From NCBI GenBank assembly GCA_016717595.1, contig JADKFE010000085.1, positions 1 through 10,583 of the forward strand: 10,583 bases of DNA. Direction: 5' to 3'. The DNA comes from Deltaproteobacteria bacterium. Its GTDB lineage: Bacteria; Myxococcota_A; UBA796; CAJQPC01. Under the pieces are notes generated by a model that was not told the origin of the DNA, did not search any database, and was given only the letters and a program-made list of their open reading frames with translations. Within the stretch, counting starts at the first letter, position 1; each line of letters opens with the position of its first letter. The position numbers and the translations under genes were made by a program. Shown here in pieces: positions 1 through 6,521 of this stretch.

Positions 1-610
1 CAAGGATTTGTGCTATGCTCCATAGAGTCGTGCGTTACCGATGAGGAGTTCTTCGATTCGAGCCGCCCGTATCCTCGCTCCTGCCCCATTCCGCCGCATG
101 GTGCCTTGATGAACCTCTTACTGTCCTGTCCGATATGCGCGAACAAGCGATCCCCTCCGCTGTCCCTACAGCCGCGTGGAATCGCGCCGAGCCCTGCTCG
201 CACGCAACGCTCCGTTGATCATTTGCCCACGCTGCGTACCTCGCACCTTCGCCGGATGCCCCTCACCCCAGCGGCACGTCAAGACCGCGAGGCCTCCGCC
301 CACCGCCGCGACGGCGTCAAGGTCTTTCATCGACAACGGACGGCCCATAGCCAACCCTACCGAGAGGCCAGTCGCCGACTCGCGCAGCGCAACCTTCTCA
401 CCGACAGTCGCAATGCCGCCGCCGTGTGTCTTCAACATCCATGACCCTGGCCCGTTAGCGAACCCAGCGATCTCGAACATCCCGGTTTGACACACCAGTC
501 TTGAAGCGCAGCGCTCGCGCCAAGACGCCACACCATCCCATTCGCTCTGAGTTCTGCCCCCTCCTTCTCCTAATCACCATGATGGTTGTCTCTGTTCGGA
601 TTCGCCGACA
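1..610. other. No supportable gene; upstream region of the first effector gene
   Basis: Open frames exist on both strands here, but none gives a protein with a recognisable motif, and the longest ones overlap each other antiparallel, as expected for chance frames in GC-rich DNA. No tRNA, rRNA or clear insertion-sequence end was seen. A short perfect inverted repeat (ACCAT-G-ATGGT) lies about 30 bases before the ATG at 611, but it is too small to call an operator. The promoter of the 611 gene should lie in the last part of this stretch, but I could not identify a convincing -35/-10 pair. Confidence 0.5.
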
Positions 611-1705
611 ATGCATGCCTCAACCTATCGGTCACAAGTCGCGGTGCAACCCCCAGGCCAAGAAAATGACACCTCTCAGGGCCCCACGGGCTTGCCATCG
701 TTCGGCAGCCCGGGCGCAGAGCTCACTCCAAGCTCCGCGCTGTTGTCCCAGCAAGGGATGGGCAACCAAGCGGTGCAAGAGATGATCAACGCATCGGGGC
801 AACAGTCCGCCGACAAGCCTCCCGCCGACAAGCCCCCTGCGACCAATCAGAGCTTCGCTCAACACTATGCCAAATGGCTCAACGATCGTATCGCTGAGGT
901 AGATAAGCTCCCCAAAGACCAACAGGCCAAAGTTGCGCGCTCACTCCTACTGCAGACCGTGCAGGTGGGCGCCAAAATGAAGGCCGGCGAGACGGTTGAC
1001 CTCGCCAAGCTGTCGTCCAGCCCCAACCTCAGCGAGCATGGCGTAGAGAAGCCCGACGATCTGCCAGAGGACTGGATCTTCTCCACCCAACGCCTGCTAT
1101 CGCGATTCGATGGCGGCGTGCCTGGGTTGAAATTTAAGGCTGTAAGCGTCAATGTGCCCAAGTACAACCAGCATACTGCTGACGAGGGGCTCAAGATCGG
1201 AGACAATGAGTGCTTTGACACGGTGAGGGAGATGGTGCATGATGGAGGCTCAGGCGCAACTGTACTAAATCGTGACAAACGCATCCAGATCGGGGTAGCC
1301 GAAAACGAGCATGGCCACCTGACATCAATCGACACCTCAGCCGCAGAGCAGGGTACAAACTACATCAACCAGCAGCTTCTGGACGACCGGGGAGTGATGG
1401 TGGGGGTGAGTAACGTGGATAGCGATATAAACGTTGATAAACTCACCGACCATTGGGTCACGATCACCGGCCACTACACCGACCAGGATGGCCGTGTACA
1501 CTACACATTCAATGAGCCAGGAACTAAACAGGAGGCAAAGAAGACTGGCACCATGACCATCGACAAGGATGGTCGTATGGTGAAGAAGGGTGACAATAAG
1601 TTGAAACCGGTCGTAGATAGACCTTACGAGGTCAGCATGGTGCGTCCGCACGAACCTCTCTCCGAGGGCAAGCAGCCCAACAGCACCACGGGCGTGAAGC
1701 AATAA
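611..1705 (+). CDS. Putative papain-fold (C39-like) cysteine peptidase effector with eCIS-cargo-like leader
   Basis: The predicted protein has 364 residues. Residues 1-80 are a disordered Pro/Ser/Gln-rich leader containing ELTPSSA, seven residues, then GNQAVQEMI, like the 'GNxAVQ' leaders found on cargo of extracellular contractile injection systems. A helical Lys/Gln/Asp-rich segment follows at about 85-125. The C-terminal half looks like a papain-like peptidase: NECFDTV supplies candidate nucleophile Cys201, DHWVTITGHY supplies His281, and YTFNEPGT supplies Asn301. The Cys, then His plus 80, then Asn plus 20 order fits a papain/C39-type triad. There is no signal peptide or membrane segment, which fits a cytoplasmically loaded cargo. 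The ATG at 611 lacks a clear Shine-Dalgarno sequence, so the start is uncertain, but the leader lies downstream of it. The gene precedes a second leader-bearing gene by 41 bp, probably in one operon. Seen: motifs and leader. Inferred: peptidase or amidase activity and delivery. A transglutaminase-like or deamidase activity on the same fold is possible. Confidence 0.7.
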   Translation: MHASTYRSQVAVQPPGQENDTSQGPTGLPSFGSPGAELTPSSALLSQQGMGNQAVQEMINASGQQSADKPPADKPPATNQSFAQHYAKWLNDRIAEVDKLPKDQQAKVARSLLLQTVQVGAKMKAGETVDLAKLSSSPNLSEHGVEKPDDLPEDWIFSTQRLLSRFDGGVPGLKFKAVSVNVPKYNQHTADEGLKIGDNECFDTVREMVHDGGSGATVLNRDKRIQIGVAENEHGHLTSIDTSAAEQGTNYINQQLLDDRGVMVGVSNVDSDINVDKLTDHWVTITGHYTDQDGRVHYTFNEPGTKQEAKKTGTMTIDKDGRMVKKGDNKLKPVVDRPYEVSMVRPHEPLSEGKQPNSTTGVKQ

Positions 1706-1736
1706 ACTAAGCCTTGTTGAACGTATGCCAACCTCT

Positions 1737-1742
1737 GGAGAG
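1737..1742 (+). promoter_or_regulatory. Shine-Dalgarno GGAGAG for the gene at 1747
   Basis: GGAGAG lies four bases before ATG 1747. It decides the start of the second effector gene in favour of 1747 over any upstream in-frame codon, and it leaves the leader (ELPPMSA...GNQA) intact at residues 20-38. Confidence 0.6.
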
Positions 1743-1746
1743 ATCA

Positions 1747-2067
1747 ATGAACAAGACCCGTGTTGAGCAAGACTTCAGCCTGCCCTCTCTGTCCGACGGG
1801 GGTAGCTGCCAAGAGCTGCCGCCGATGTCGGCGCAGGCGTGCTTCGCGCCCTATGGAAACCAAGCCTTTAGTGAGGACCACCTTCAAACGGGAGACGACG
1901 GCGGGGGCGGTGACAGTCAGGCCTCCTTTTGCCCGGTTCCTAATGAGAACTATCCGTATTCTGACGACACCTTTAAGGAGATCAAGAAGATGTCCCCACT
2001 AGATACTCGCCTACGCCGAGAAGTATGGTGTCCCGCCAGCGGCCGTGGCCGGCGCCATCGCGGATGA
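1747..2067 (+). pseudogene. 5' part of a lysozyme-fold effector gene, frameshifted near 2002
   Basis: From ATG 1747 the product begins with an acidic, Gly-rich leader. It contains LPS, then ELPPMSA, seven residues, then GNQAF, aligning without gaps to ELTPSSA...GNQAV in the gene just upstream. After FKEIKKMSPL (codons to 2001) this frame degenerates to DTRLRREVWCPAS and stops at 2065-2067. The next frame, from 2003, reads ILAYAEKYGVPPAAVAGAI followed by ADEYNTQRAQRG, which is the typical first helix of a lysozyme or transglycosylase domain. Its candidate catalytic Glu is codon 2066-2068. Removing one base near 2002 joins MSPL to ILAYAEKYG perfectly. That restored frame then meets a TGA at 2096-2098 before continuing into the 2123-2839 open frame. 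So this is either a decayed gene or one hit by sequencing errors. Seen: the broken frames. Known: the lysozyme-superfamily pattern. Inferred: a peptidoglycan-targeting effector. Confidence 0.65.
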
Positions 2068-2122
2068 GTACAACACCCAGAGGGCTCAGCGGGGTTGAGA
2101 CTGGATTCAGGATAATCTATAT

Positions 2123-2839
2123 TTGAACCCGTTACCCAGCGTCATTTTCAAGATCGACGACAAGATGAAATTTAACTCAAAAATTATCAACTTCATAGAG
2201 CCCCATATCGACGACAAAGAGAACAGCATATGGAAGTATTCAAAAAAGGGGATCAACAAGGCATTCAACACTACAACGAATGATGTTGGTAAAGGAAACA
2301 TCAACGTGGCCACTGCCAAGGATCTCCTTGATCGTTTCCCAGATGACTTCCCTAAAGGAATGGACTACGCTGGGCTGGTTGACCTCCTGCGTACGGACGA
2401 GGGGACGGCTCAGATCTCCGCGATGGTGATTCGTGATGCCCAGACAGCGCTCGACCCCTACCTTGCGGGCTACACCGACGAAGAGAAAGAGGCCGTCTAC
2501 ATCACCTACTACAAGCAGGGCCCATCGTATGTATCGCGCTACCAGGAGGCGCTCGCCAAAGACCCCAATGACGAGATCGGGCCCGGCGAGGGCTGTGGCA
2601 CGTTTCTTCAGCGGCAGCGTATGTTGAAGGCGCTCGGGCTCACCGGGGAGGAAGCGTCCGGCGCGGGTGGTGCAGCGAAGTCTACAGCTGCGCGCCCCAT
2701 AGCAGCGTCCAGACCAACACAAGCACCCACACAAACAGCAGCACCCAGACCAGCAGAAGCGCTGAGGCAGACGGAAGCACCCACACAAACAGAGGCGCCA
2801 CGGCGAGCAGCGTCTCACGCGCAGAGGCAAAGACGTTAA
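2123..2839 (+). CDS. 3' part of the lysozyme-fold effector (peptidoglycan glycosidase-like), separated by an in-frame TGA
   Basis: This frame is open from 2099, just after the TGA at 2096-2098 (DWIQDNLYLNPLPS...), and matches the frame of the catalytic-helix segment at 2003-2095. An isolated start would be TTG 2123 or ATG 2165, but neither has a good Shine-Dalgarno sequence, so independent translation is doubtful. Two further lysozyme-like blocks are visible. DVGKGNINVATAKDLL corresponds to the glycine/Gln-Asn loop, and YITYYKQGPSYVSRY corresponds to the late Tyr-containing helix. A GCGTFLQRQRMLKALGL helix follows. The last 50 residues are a low-complexity tail rich in Ala, Pro, Thr, Gln and Arg that contains an internal repeat. 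The segment 2100-2350 is clearly richer in A/T than its surroundings, suggesting foreign origin. With the 5' part the intact product would be about 360 residues. Substrate specificity cannot be read from the sequence. Confidence 0.6.
   Translation: MNPLPSVIFKIDDKMKFNSKIINFIEPHIDDKENSIWKYSKKGINKAFNTTTNDVGKGNINVATAKDLLDRFPDDFPKGMDYAGLVDLLRTDEGTAQISAMVIRDAQTALDPYLAGYTDEEKEAVYITYYKQGPSYVSRYQEALAKDPNDEIGPGEGCGTFLQRQRMLKALGLTGEEASGAGGAAKSTAARPIAASRPTQAPTQTAAPRPAEALRQTEAPTQTEAPRRAASHAQRQRR
2721..2792 (+). repeat. Direct repeat in the low-complexity tail of the lysozyme-like gene
   Basis: AAGCACCCACACAAACAG occurs at 2721-2738 and again at 2775-2792. The 54-bp spacing is exactly 18 codons, so the reading frame is kept, giving APTQT in both copies. 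The DNA between the copies is similar only in composition. The tail looks like a flexible Pro/Thr/Gln linker that grew by in-frame duplication. Confidence 0.6.
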
Positions 2840-2905
2840 GGGACTGACCTATGGGAATGACGGCGGCGTGAAAACAGCGCCTTCGCCTTCTTCAACCCCA
2901 AGTGA

Positions 2906-3346
2906 AGCAAGCAGCTCCCCATCCTCCCCCCCGACACCTACGACCGGCCTTGCCCCTGGTCGCCGGGGGAGCGGCTGGAGGATTGGCTCTTGCCGCGGGT
3001 GCTGGAGCTCACCGTGACCGCCTGGGATCTGGTGCCCTTCGCCCGGGACTGCGCGGGGGTGGAGGCGCCCTACCGCTGGGATCGGGCGCGTCGGGAGCAG
3101 CTCCGGGCGGAGCTCGACGCGGCGTTTTTCCACCTCTACGGCCTCACGCGGGCGGACGTGGCCTGGGTGCTGGAGAGCTTCCCGATCGTGCGCAAGAACG
3201 ACGAGCGCCAGCATGGCCGGGCGGTGACCTTTGAGCGGGTGCTCGACGAGTTCGACGCCATGGCGACGGCGATCCGGCGGGGGGTGGCCTTCGCCTCGCC
3301 CCTGCGCCCGGCCGCCGGGGATGCGTCGATGAGGCACCGGCCATGA
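2906..3346 (+). pseudogene. C-terminal remnant of an Eco57I-like type II restriction DNA methyltransferase
   Basis: Read in the frame ending at 3346, this stretch gives KQLPILPPDTYDRPCPW, then LEDWLLPRVLELTVTAWDL, then a helix with FFHLYGLTRADVAWVLESF and PIVRKNDERQHG. This is the characteristic C-terminal end of Eco57I-class adenine methyltransferases, with its target-recognition and trailing helices. The N-terminal SAM-binding and NPPY parts are absent. Upstream, the same frame is closed by TGA at 2903-2905, preceded only by a short AFAFFNPK segment that may be the decayed continuation. The usual family length is around 1000 or more residues, so only about a tenth to a sixth remains. A conventional annotation might start at TTG 2990. 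It overlaps the HNH gene by ATGA (3343-3346), the mark of a once-coupled pair. Recombination that brought in the 611-2839 genes may have removed the rest. That last point is inference. Confidence 0.7.
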
Positions 3347-4020
3347 GCGATCCGGCGCGGGCGTGGCGGGATCGGGTGCTGCTCCTCAAGGTGGCGGCGG
3401 ACGCGGGCCTGGACGTGCCCCTGCCGGGGGAGGGCCTGCGCGTGGGCCGCGCGGGGAGCCCCGTCGAGGCGCGGCTGTGGATGGAGGAGACGCCGTGCCT
3501 GGAGGTGCGCCCGGCCTGGCTGGCGCGGGCGGCGGGGCTGGGCGAGGGCGCGTGCCGCGTGGAGAGCCTCGGGGCCATGAGCGAGGCCCTGGTCCGCGTG
3601 GCGCGGGAGGCCGCCCGAGCCCCCGACGAGGCCACCCTCGCCGCGCGAGAGGCCCTGGACACCCTCCAGCACCTCCCCGCCCAGACCGAGGTGGAGCGCC
3701 AGATCCGCGCCCGCGTGGGCCAAGACCTCTTCCGGCGGCTCCTGCTCCGCGCGGGCGGCGCTCGCTGCGCGGTGACCGGCCTCACCCACCCCCGCCTCCT
3801 GCGCGCGAGCCACATCAAGCCTTGGGCTGAGTGTACGACCGACGCCGAGCGGCTTGATCCGGAGAATGGGCTGCTGCTGGCGGCGCACCTGGACGCGGCG
3901 TTTGATGCGTTCCTCGTCAGCTTTGATCGGGAGGGGCGGATTGTGTTCTCGGGGGCTTGCCCAAGCCGACCGGGAGGCGCTGGGGCTGCGGGCGGGGATG
4001 GGGATTGGGGCGGTGAGTGA
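3343..4020 (+). CDS. HNH_2-type endonuclease, C-terminus frameshifted
   Basis: The start ATG overlaps the upstream stop (ATGA), indicating translational coupling to the methyltransferase gene. The N-terminal 130 residues are a poorly conserved, Leu/Ala/Arg-rich region that may act in DNA recognition. The catalytic domain runs over about 140-200. It has CAVTG, then LLRASHIKPW with His157, LDPENGLLL with Asn175, and AAHLDAAFDAFLVSFD with His182, the standard HNH_2 pattern of a beta-beta-alpha-metal nuclease. At the G5 run 3951-3955 the frame goes wrong. As written the protein ends in Gly/Ala-rich nonsense at 4020. With one G fewer it continues as SGLAQADREALGLRAGMG through to a stop at 4076-4078, which looks like the natural end. 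The nuclease core is upstream of the break, so activity might survive. The likely role is restriction of foreign DNA together with the lost methyltransferase. A stand-alone nuclease is possible. Confidence 0.75.
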   Translation: MSDPARAWRDRVLLLKVAADAGLDVPLPGEGLRVGRAGSPVEARLWMEETPCLEVRPAWLARAAGLGEGACRVESLGAMSEALVRVAREAARAPDEATLAAREALDTLQHLPAQTEVERQIRARVGQDLFRRLLLRAGGARCAVTGLTHPRLLRASHIKPWAECTTDAERLDPENGLLLAAHLDAAFDAFLVSFDREGRIVFSGACPSRPGGAGAAGGDGDWGGE

Positions 4021-4088
4021 GGGGCGGTGGGGGTATTTGGTGGGGCATCTCGCGAGGACGCGCGGCGGGGGCGGGTGAAGGGGGCGAT

Positions 4089-4375
4089 GACGGGCGTTGG
4101 GGCGGTTTTTGGCGGCGGGGAGCGGCGGAGACGCGCGGCGGAGCGGTCTCTGGCGGGCGGAATTGGCAGAGACGCGCGTCGGAGCGGTTTCTGGCGGCCG
4201 GAATCGGCAAAGACGCGCGTCGGAGCGGTTTCTGGCGGCCAGAATCGGCAAAGACGCGCGGCGGAGCGGTTTCTGGCGGCTGGAATCGGCAGAGACGCGC
4301 GTCGGAGCGGTTTCTGGCGGCCAGAATCGGCAGAGACGCGCGTCGGAGCGGTTTCCGGCGGGCGCTCAGGGCGTC
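4089..4375. repeat. 41-bp tandem repeat array (about seven units) with embedded palindromes
   Basis: Units begin at 4089 (degenerate), 4130, 4171, 4212, 4253, 4294 and 4335, each exactly 41 bp after the last. The final copy decays after about 4360. The unit opens with GACGCGCGTC, a perfect 10-bp palindrome in the copies at 4171, 4212, 4294 and 4335 (GACGCGCGGC at 4130 and 4253). It continues with GGAGCGGTTTCTGGCGGCC and ends in a segment like GAATCGGCAAA; GCCGGAATCGGC forms a small hairpin in one copy. Because 41 is not a multiple of three, the array is unlikely to be coding. It fills the gap between the convergent HNH and lipoprotein genes and stops about six bases before the latter's stop codon. 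It may act as a bidirectional terminator-like or variable-number tandem repeat region; that role is inferred. Confidence 0.85.
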
Positions 4376-5211
4376 CGCCGCCACAGCGCGCCGCCGGACT
4401 CGCCCTCGACGACGCAGAGGCGCCCCTTGGGGTCACAAGCCCGCACAACGCCGGGCGCCAGGGCGGGCGTCAGCGCGCCGTCGGGGCTGAGCAGGTCGCG
4501 GCCCAAGAGCGCGCCCTCGGCGACGGCCACGGCCGGGGCGCCGACGCCTTGGGCGATCACCGCGCCCTGATCGCTCCACAGCGTCCAGTCCCCGGCGGCC
4601 CGCTGGGTGAGGGCGTGGGTGGGGCCCATGGGGATCAACGTGAGGCCCTCGGCGCCCAGAGACTCCGGGTGGACCGGCCACGGCGGGCCGTCCCCGCGCT
4701 GAAGCGTCGCCGGGGCCAAGAGCGTCGGGCCTGGGCCCATCGTGGCCGATCGAAGGGTCCAGCCCGCCTCCTCGGCCAAGCGCGCCGGGCGCTCCAGAGG
4801 GCGCTCGGAGACGACACAGTCGGCGCTGATCACGCGCCAAGCACCCCACAGCCCGGTTTCAGTCCACACCCAGGACGTCACGACGACGGCGTCTGGCCCC
4901 TCGGCCAAGAGCGTCTCCGCGTCCATCGTCACCTCACATCGCCGCGCGCCGTCCACCCAGCGGGTGAGCGTCTCCCCGCGTAAGGTCCACAGCGCGCCGT
5001 CGGGGGTGAAGCGCAGGGCGCGGGCGGGGCCGCCTACATCGAGGCGCCCGAGGCCCCGCCCGTCGGCGTCGAGCCGCTCGACCCCCGCGCCGACGGCGAC
5101 GGCGAGGGCGTCCGCCGCGGGGGAGACGGCGGTGACGCCGAGCGGCAGCGACGGCGGCGCGGTGGGGGTCGGCGGCGGTGGGGCGCAGGCGAGCAGGAGG
5201 GCGAGCGGCAT
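4366..5211 (-). CDS. Putative small lipoprotein with beta-propeller-like sequence; function unknown
   Basis: From ATG 5211 the product has 281 residues. It starts MPLALLLACAPPPPTPTAPP: a very short hydrophobic stretch with a lipobox-like LLAC (Cys9), then a Pro-rich tether. GTG 5217 is an alternative start two codons earlier. The signal is unusually short and lacks Lys/Arg, so lipidation is only suggested. The body is rich in Gly, Ala, Leu and Asp with recurring short strand patterns ending in DG, such as LDADGRGLGRLDV, FTPDGALWTL and SPDGALTPAL. These resemble blades of a beta-propeller, and no enzyme motif is visible. Four further Cys are present, possibly paired in the periplasm. It begins 14 bp after the stop of the M15 peptidase gene, so the two are probably cotranscribed. 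A periplasmic immunity or binding partner for that peptidase is a reasonable guess, not shown. The stop lies at the edge of the 41-bp repeat array. Confidence 0.65.
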   Translation of the reverse strand: MPLALLLACAPPPPTPTAPPSLPLGVTAVSPAADALAVAVGAGVERLDADGRGLGRLDVGGPARALRFTPDGALWTLRGETLTRWVDGARRCEVTMDAETLLAEGPDAVVVTSWVWTETGLWGAWRVISADCVVSERPLERPARLAEEAGWTLRSATMGPGPTLLAPATLQRGDGPPWPVHPESLGAEGLTLIPMGPTHALTQRAAGDWTLWSDQGAVIAQGVGAPAVAVAEGALLGRDLLSPDGALTPALAPGVVRACDPKGRLCVVEGESGGALWRRTP

Positions 5212-5225
5212 GTTCACGCCGAGGG

Positions 5226-6509
5226 TCACGGGATCTCTCTGATGCCCATCGTGTCCCACACCGCCTCGTAGCCGCCAGCCTTCATCTCATCCTTCATGGT
5301 CTTCGCGTCCGAGGGGCCCAGGCCCGGATGGTACTCGACGTGGGGGCGATCGGGCTTCTTTTTCCAGCGGCCGCCCCAGTCAAGCCCGTTCTCTTCAGCC
5401 AGCTCGCCCAGCCGGGTCCAGAGCTTGGTGTGCTCTCCGGTGTTGGGCCAGGACTGCCCGCCGTTCTTGTCACAGAACACCAGATCCGCGGCGAGGCCAT
5501 AGTTGTGCCAACCCTCGCCCGCCTGGGCGTTGGTGACCCCGTTGTGTTGGTCGTAGAGGCCCTGTTGTTCGGCGAAGGTTCGGTTCGCGTCGCCCACGCG
5601 CATGTCCATGCCCTCACGGCGGACGTCACGCAGCGTCTCGCTGGCCATCGCGGTGAAGGTGTCGTTCATGTTGGGGTCGGCGAGCTTGCCCGCGGGGTCG
5701 GCGTCGTGGAGCGTCAGCAGCGTGGTGTTGTTCTCGCCGTCGGTCTCGGTCAGCTCAACCCCGGCGTGAAGCTCGTCGTAGACGCTCGTGGCCTGCTCCT
5801 CACCGCTCATCTTGACCTGGCCGTCGTTGGTGATCTGGCCGACCTCTACGCCGCTGGCGTCGAGGAGGGCCCCGTCGCGGATGGTGTAGGTCACGCCGTC
5901 GCGCTTGAGCGTGCCCCCGTCTGGGCGCAGCCCGTCCTCCCAGGCGGCGAGCCCGGCGCCGCAGGGGTCGTCGGAGGTGTGGTAGGCGGCGAGGCCCTTG
6001 AGCATCGTCATCGTGGCAAGGTTTGGCGCCTCCATGAACCGCGCCAGCAGCCCGCCGAGCTGCCCCGGAGGGAGCTTCTGCACGCCCGGATCCGCTGTGA
6101 GCGACTTGAGCGCCGCGAGGGCGCGCGGGTTGTTCTTGTAGTGCGCCTCAAGATCCGCGACGGTGACCCAGGCGACCTCCTCCAGCGGGGGCGGCGGCGC
6201 ACCGTCCCCGGCGCAGCGCGGCGCGTCGGTCGTCTCGGTGCGGTCCTCAGCGCTCGTCGGCGTGACCTCCTGCGCGCCCTCCTCGTCGCCGAACACCCAG
6301 TCCCAGAGCGCGCCCGCGTCGTTGATGAGCTCGTCTAGGAGCCCCCCGTGGGCGGAGCCCGCGAGCTCGGCGGCGGGGACGGAGGAAGGGTCACGCTGGG
6401 GCCCCGTGACGTTCTGGGCGTGGGGCGCGGCCGCTGTTGTGTCATGCGCGGAGGTGTCTTGCTGGGGAGCGCGCGCGGCGGCGGCGCGGGGTCGAGAGAA
6501 TGAGGCCAT
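5226..6509 (-). CDS. M15-family (VanY/Ply500-like) peptidoglycan peptidase with long disordered N-terminus
   Basis: The product has 427 residues from ATG 6509 (GTG 6521 would add four). The C-terminal third is an M15 metallopeptidase. ANRTFAEQQGLYDQ is the substrate-side helix, GWHNYGLAADLVF supplies zinc ligands His335 and Asp342, and KPDRPHVEYHPG supplies Asp387 and zinc ligand His390. The spacings H-x6-D and D-x2-H equal those of the phage endolysin Ply500, an L-alanyl-D-glutamate peptidase. The Ser usually found two residues before the first His is Gly here. Residues 1-115 are low-complexity Ala/Pro/Gln/Asp with no signal peptide. The middle (about 115-290) has helices and a short Gly/Asp-rich beta segment (GVEVGQITNDGQVK). 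Lack of a secretion signal plus a long leader suggests export by a dedicated machine, or lysis from within. The leader does not contain the GNQA signature of the 611/1747 genes. Cleavage of peptidoglycan peptide stems is expected from the family. Role as an effector is inferred. Confidence 0.82.
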   Translation of the reverse strand: MASFSRPRAAAARAPQQDTSAHDTTAAAPHAQNVTGPQRDPSSVPAAELAGSAHGGLLDELINDAGALWDWVFGDEEGAQEVTPTSAEDRTETTDAPRCAGDGAPPPPLEEVAWVTVADLEAHYKNNPRALAALKSLTADPGVQKLPPGQLGGLLARFMEAPNLATMTMLKGLAAYHTSDDPCGAGLAAWEDGLRPDGGTLKRDGVTYTIRDGALLDASGVEVGQITNDGQVKMSGEEQATSVYDELHAGVELTETDGENNTTLLTLHDADPAGKLADPNMNDTFTAMASETLRDVRREGMDMRVGDANRTFAEQQGLYDQHNGVTNAQAGEGWHNYGLAADLVFCDKNGGQSWPNTGEHTKLWTRLGELAEENGLDWGGRWKKKPDRPHVEYHPGLGPSDAKTMKDEMKAGGYEAVWDTMGIREIP

Positions 6510-6514
6510 CACAA

Positions 6515-6519
6515 CCTTC
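6515..6519 (-). promoter_or_regulatory. Shine-Dalgarno GAAGG favouring ATG 6509
   Basis: On the minus strand GAAGG is followed by five bases (TTGTG) and then ATG 6509. The longer alternative start GTG 6521 overlaps this element and has no purine-rich element at proper spacing, so 6509 is preferred. Confidence 0.5.
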
Positions 6520-6521
6520 AC

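Noticed and set aside
166..531. Minus-strand frame with MGRPLSMKDLDAVAAVGGG, loosely like the N-terminus of IS630-type transposases
   Set aside because: Only a dozen residues resemble the family, the helix-turn-helix that should follow is missing or needs a frameshift, and no inverted-repeat ends or DDE motif are present.
4089..4375. CRISPR array
   Set aside because: Copies are contiguous with near-identical sequence throughout the 41 bp. There are no unique spacers and no cas genes in the window.
4017..4983. Long overlapping open frames across the 41-bp repeats on both strands with repeating Arg/Ala/Gly-rich peptides
   Set aside because: All three frames of a strand stay open because the 41-bp unit lacks stops and rotates frames. 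The peptides have no ribosome sites and no recognisable domains, and the frames overlap the better supported lipoprotein gene.
5178..6338. Plus-strand 386-residue open frame opposite the M15 peptidase gene
   Set aside because: It is the antisense shadow of a gene with clear zinc-ligand motifs; its own protein is Val/Leu/Arg-rich without any motif.
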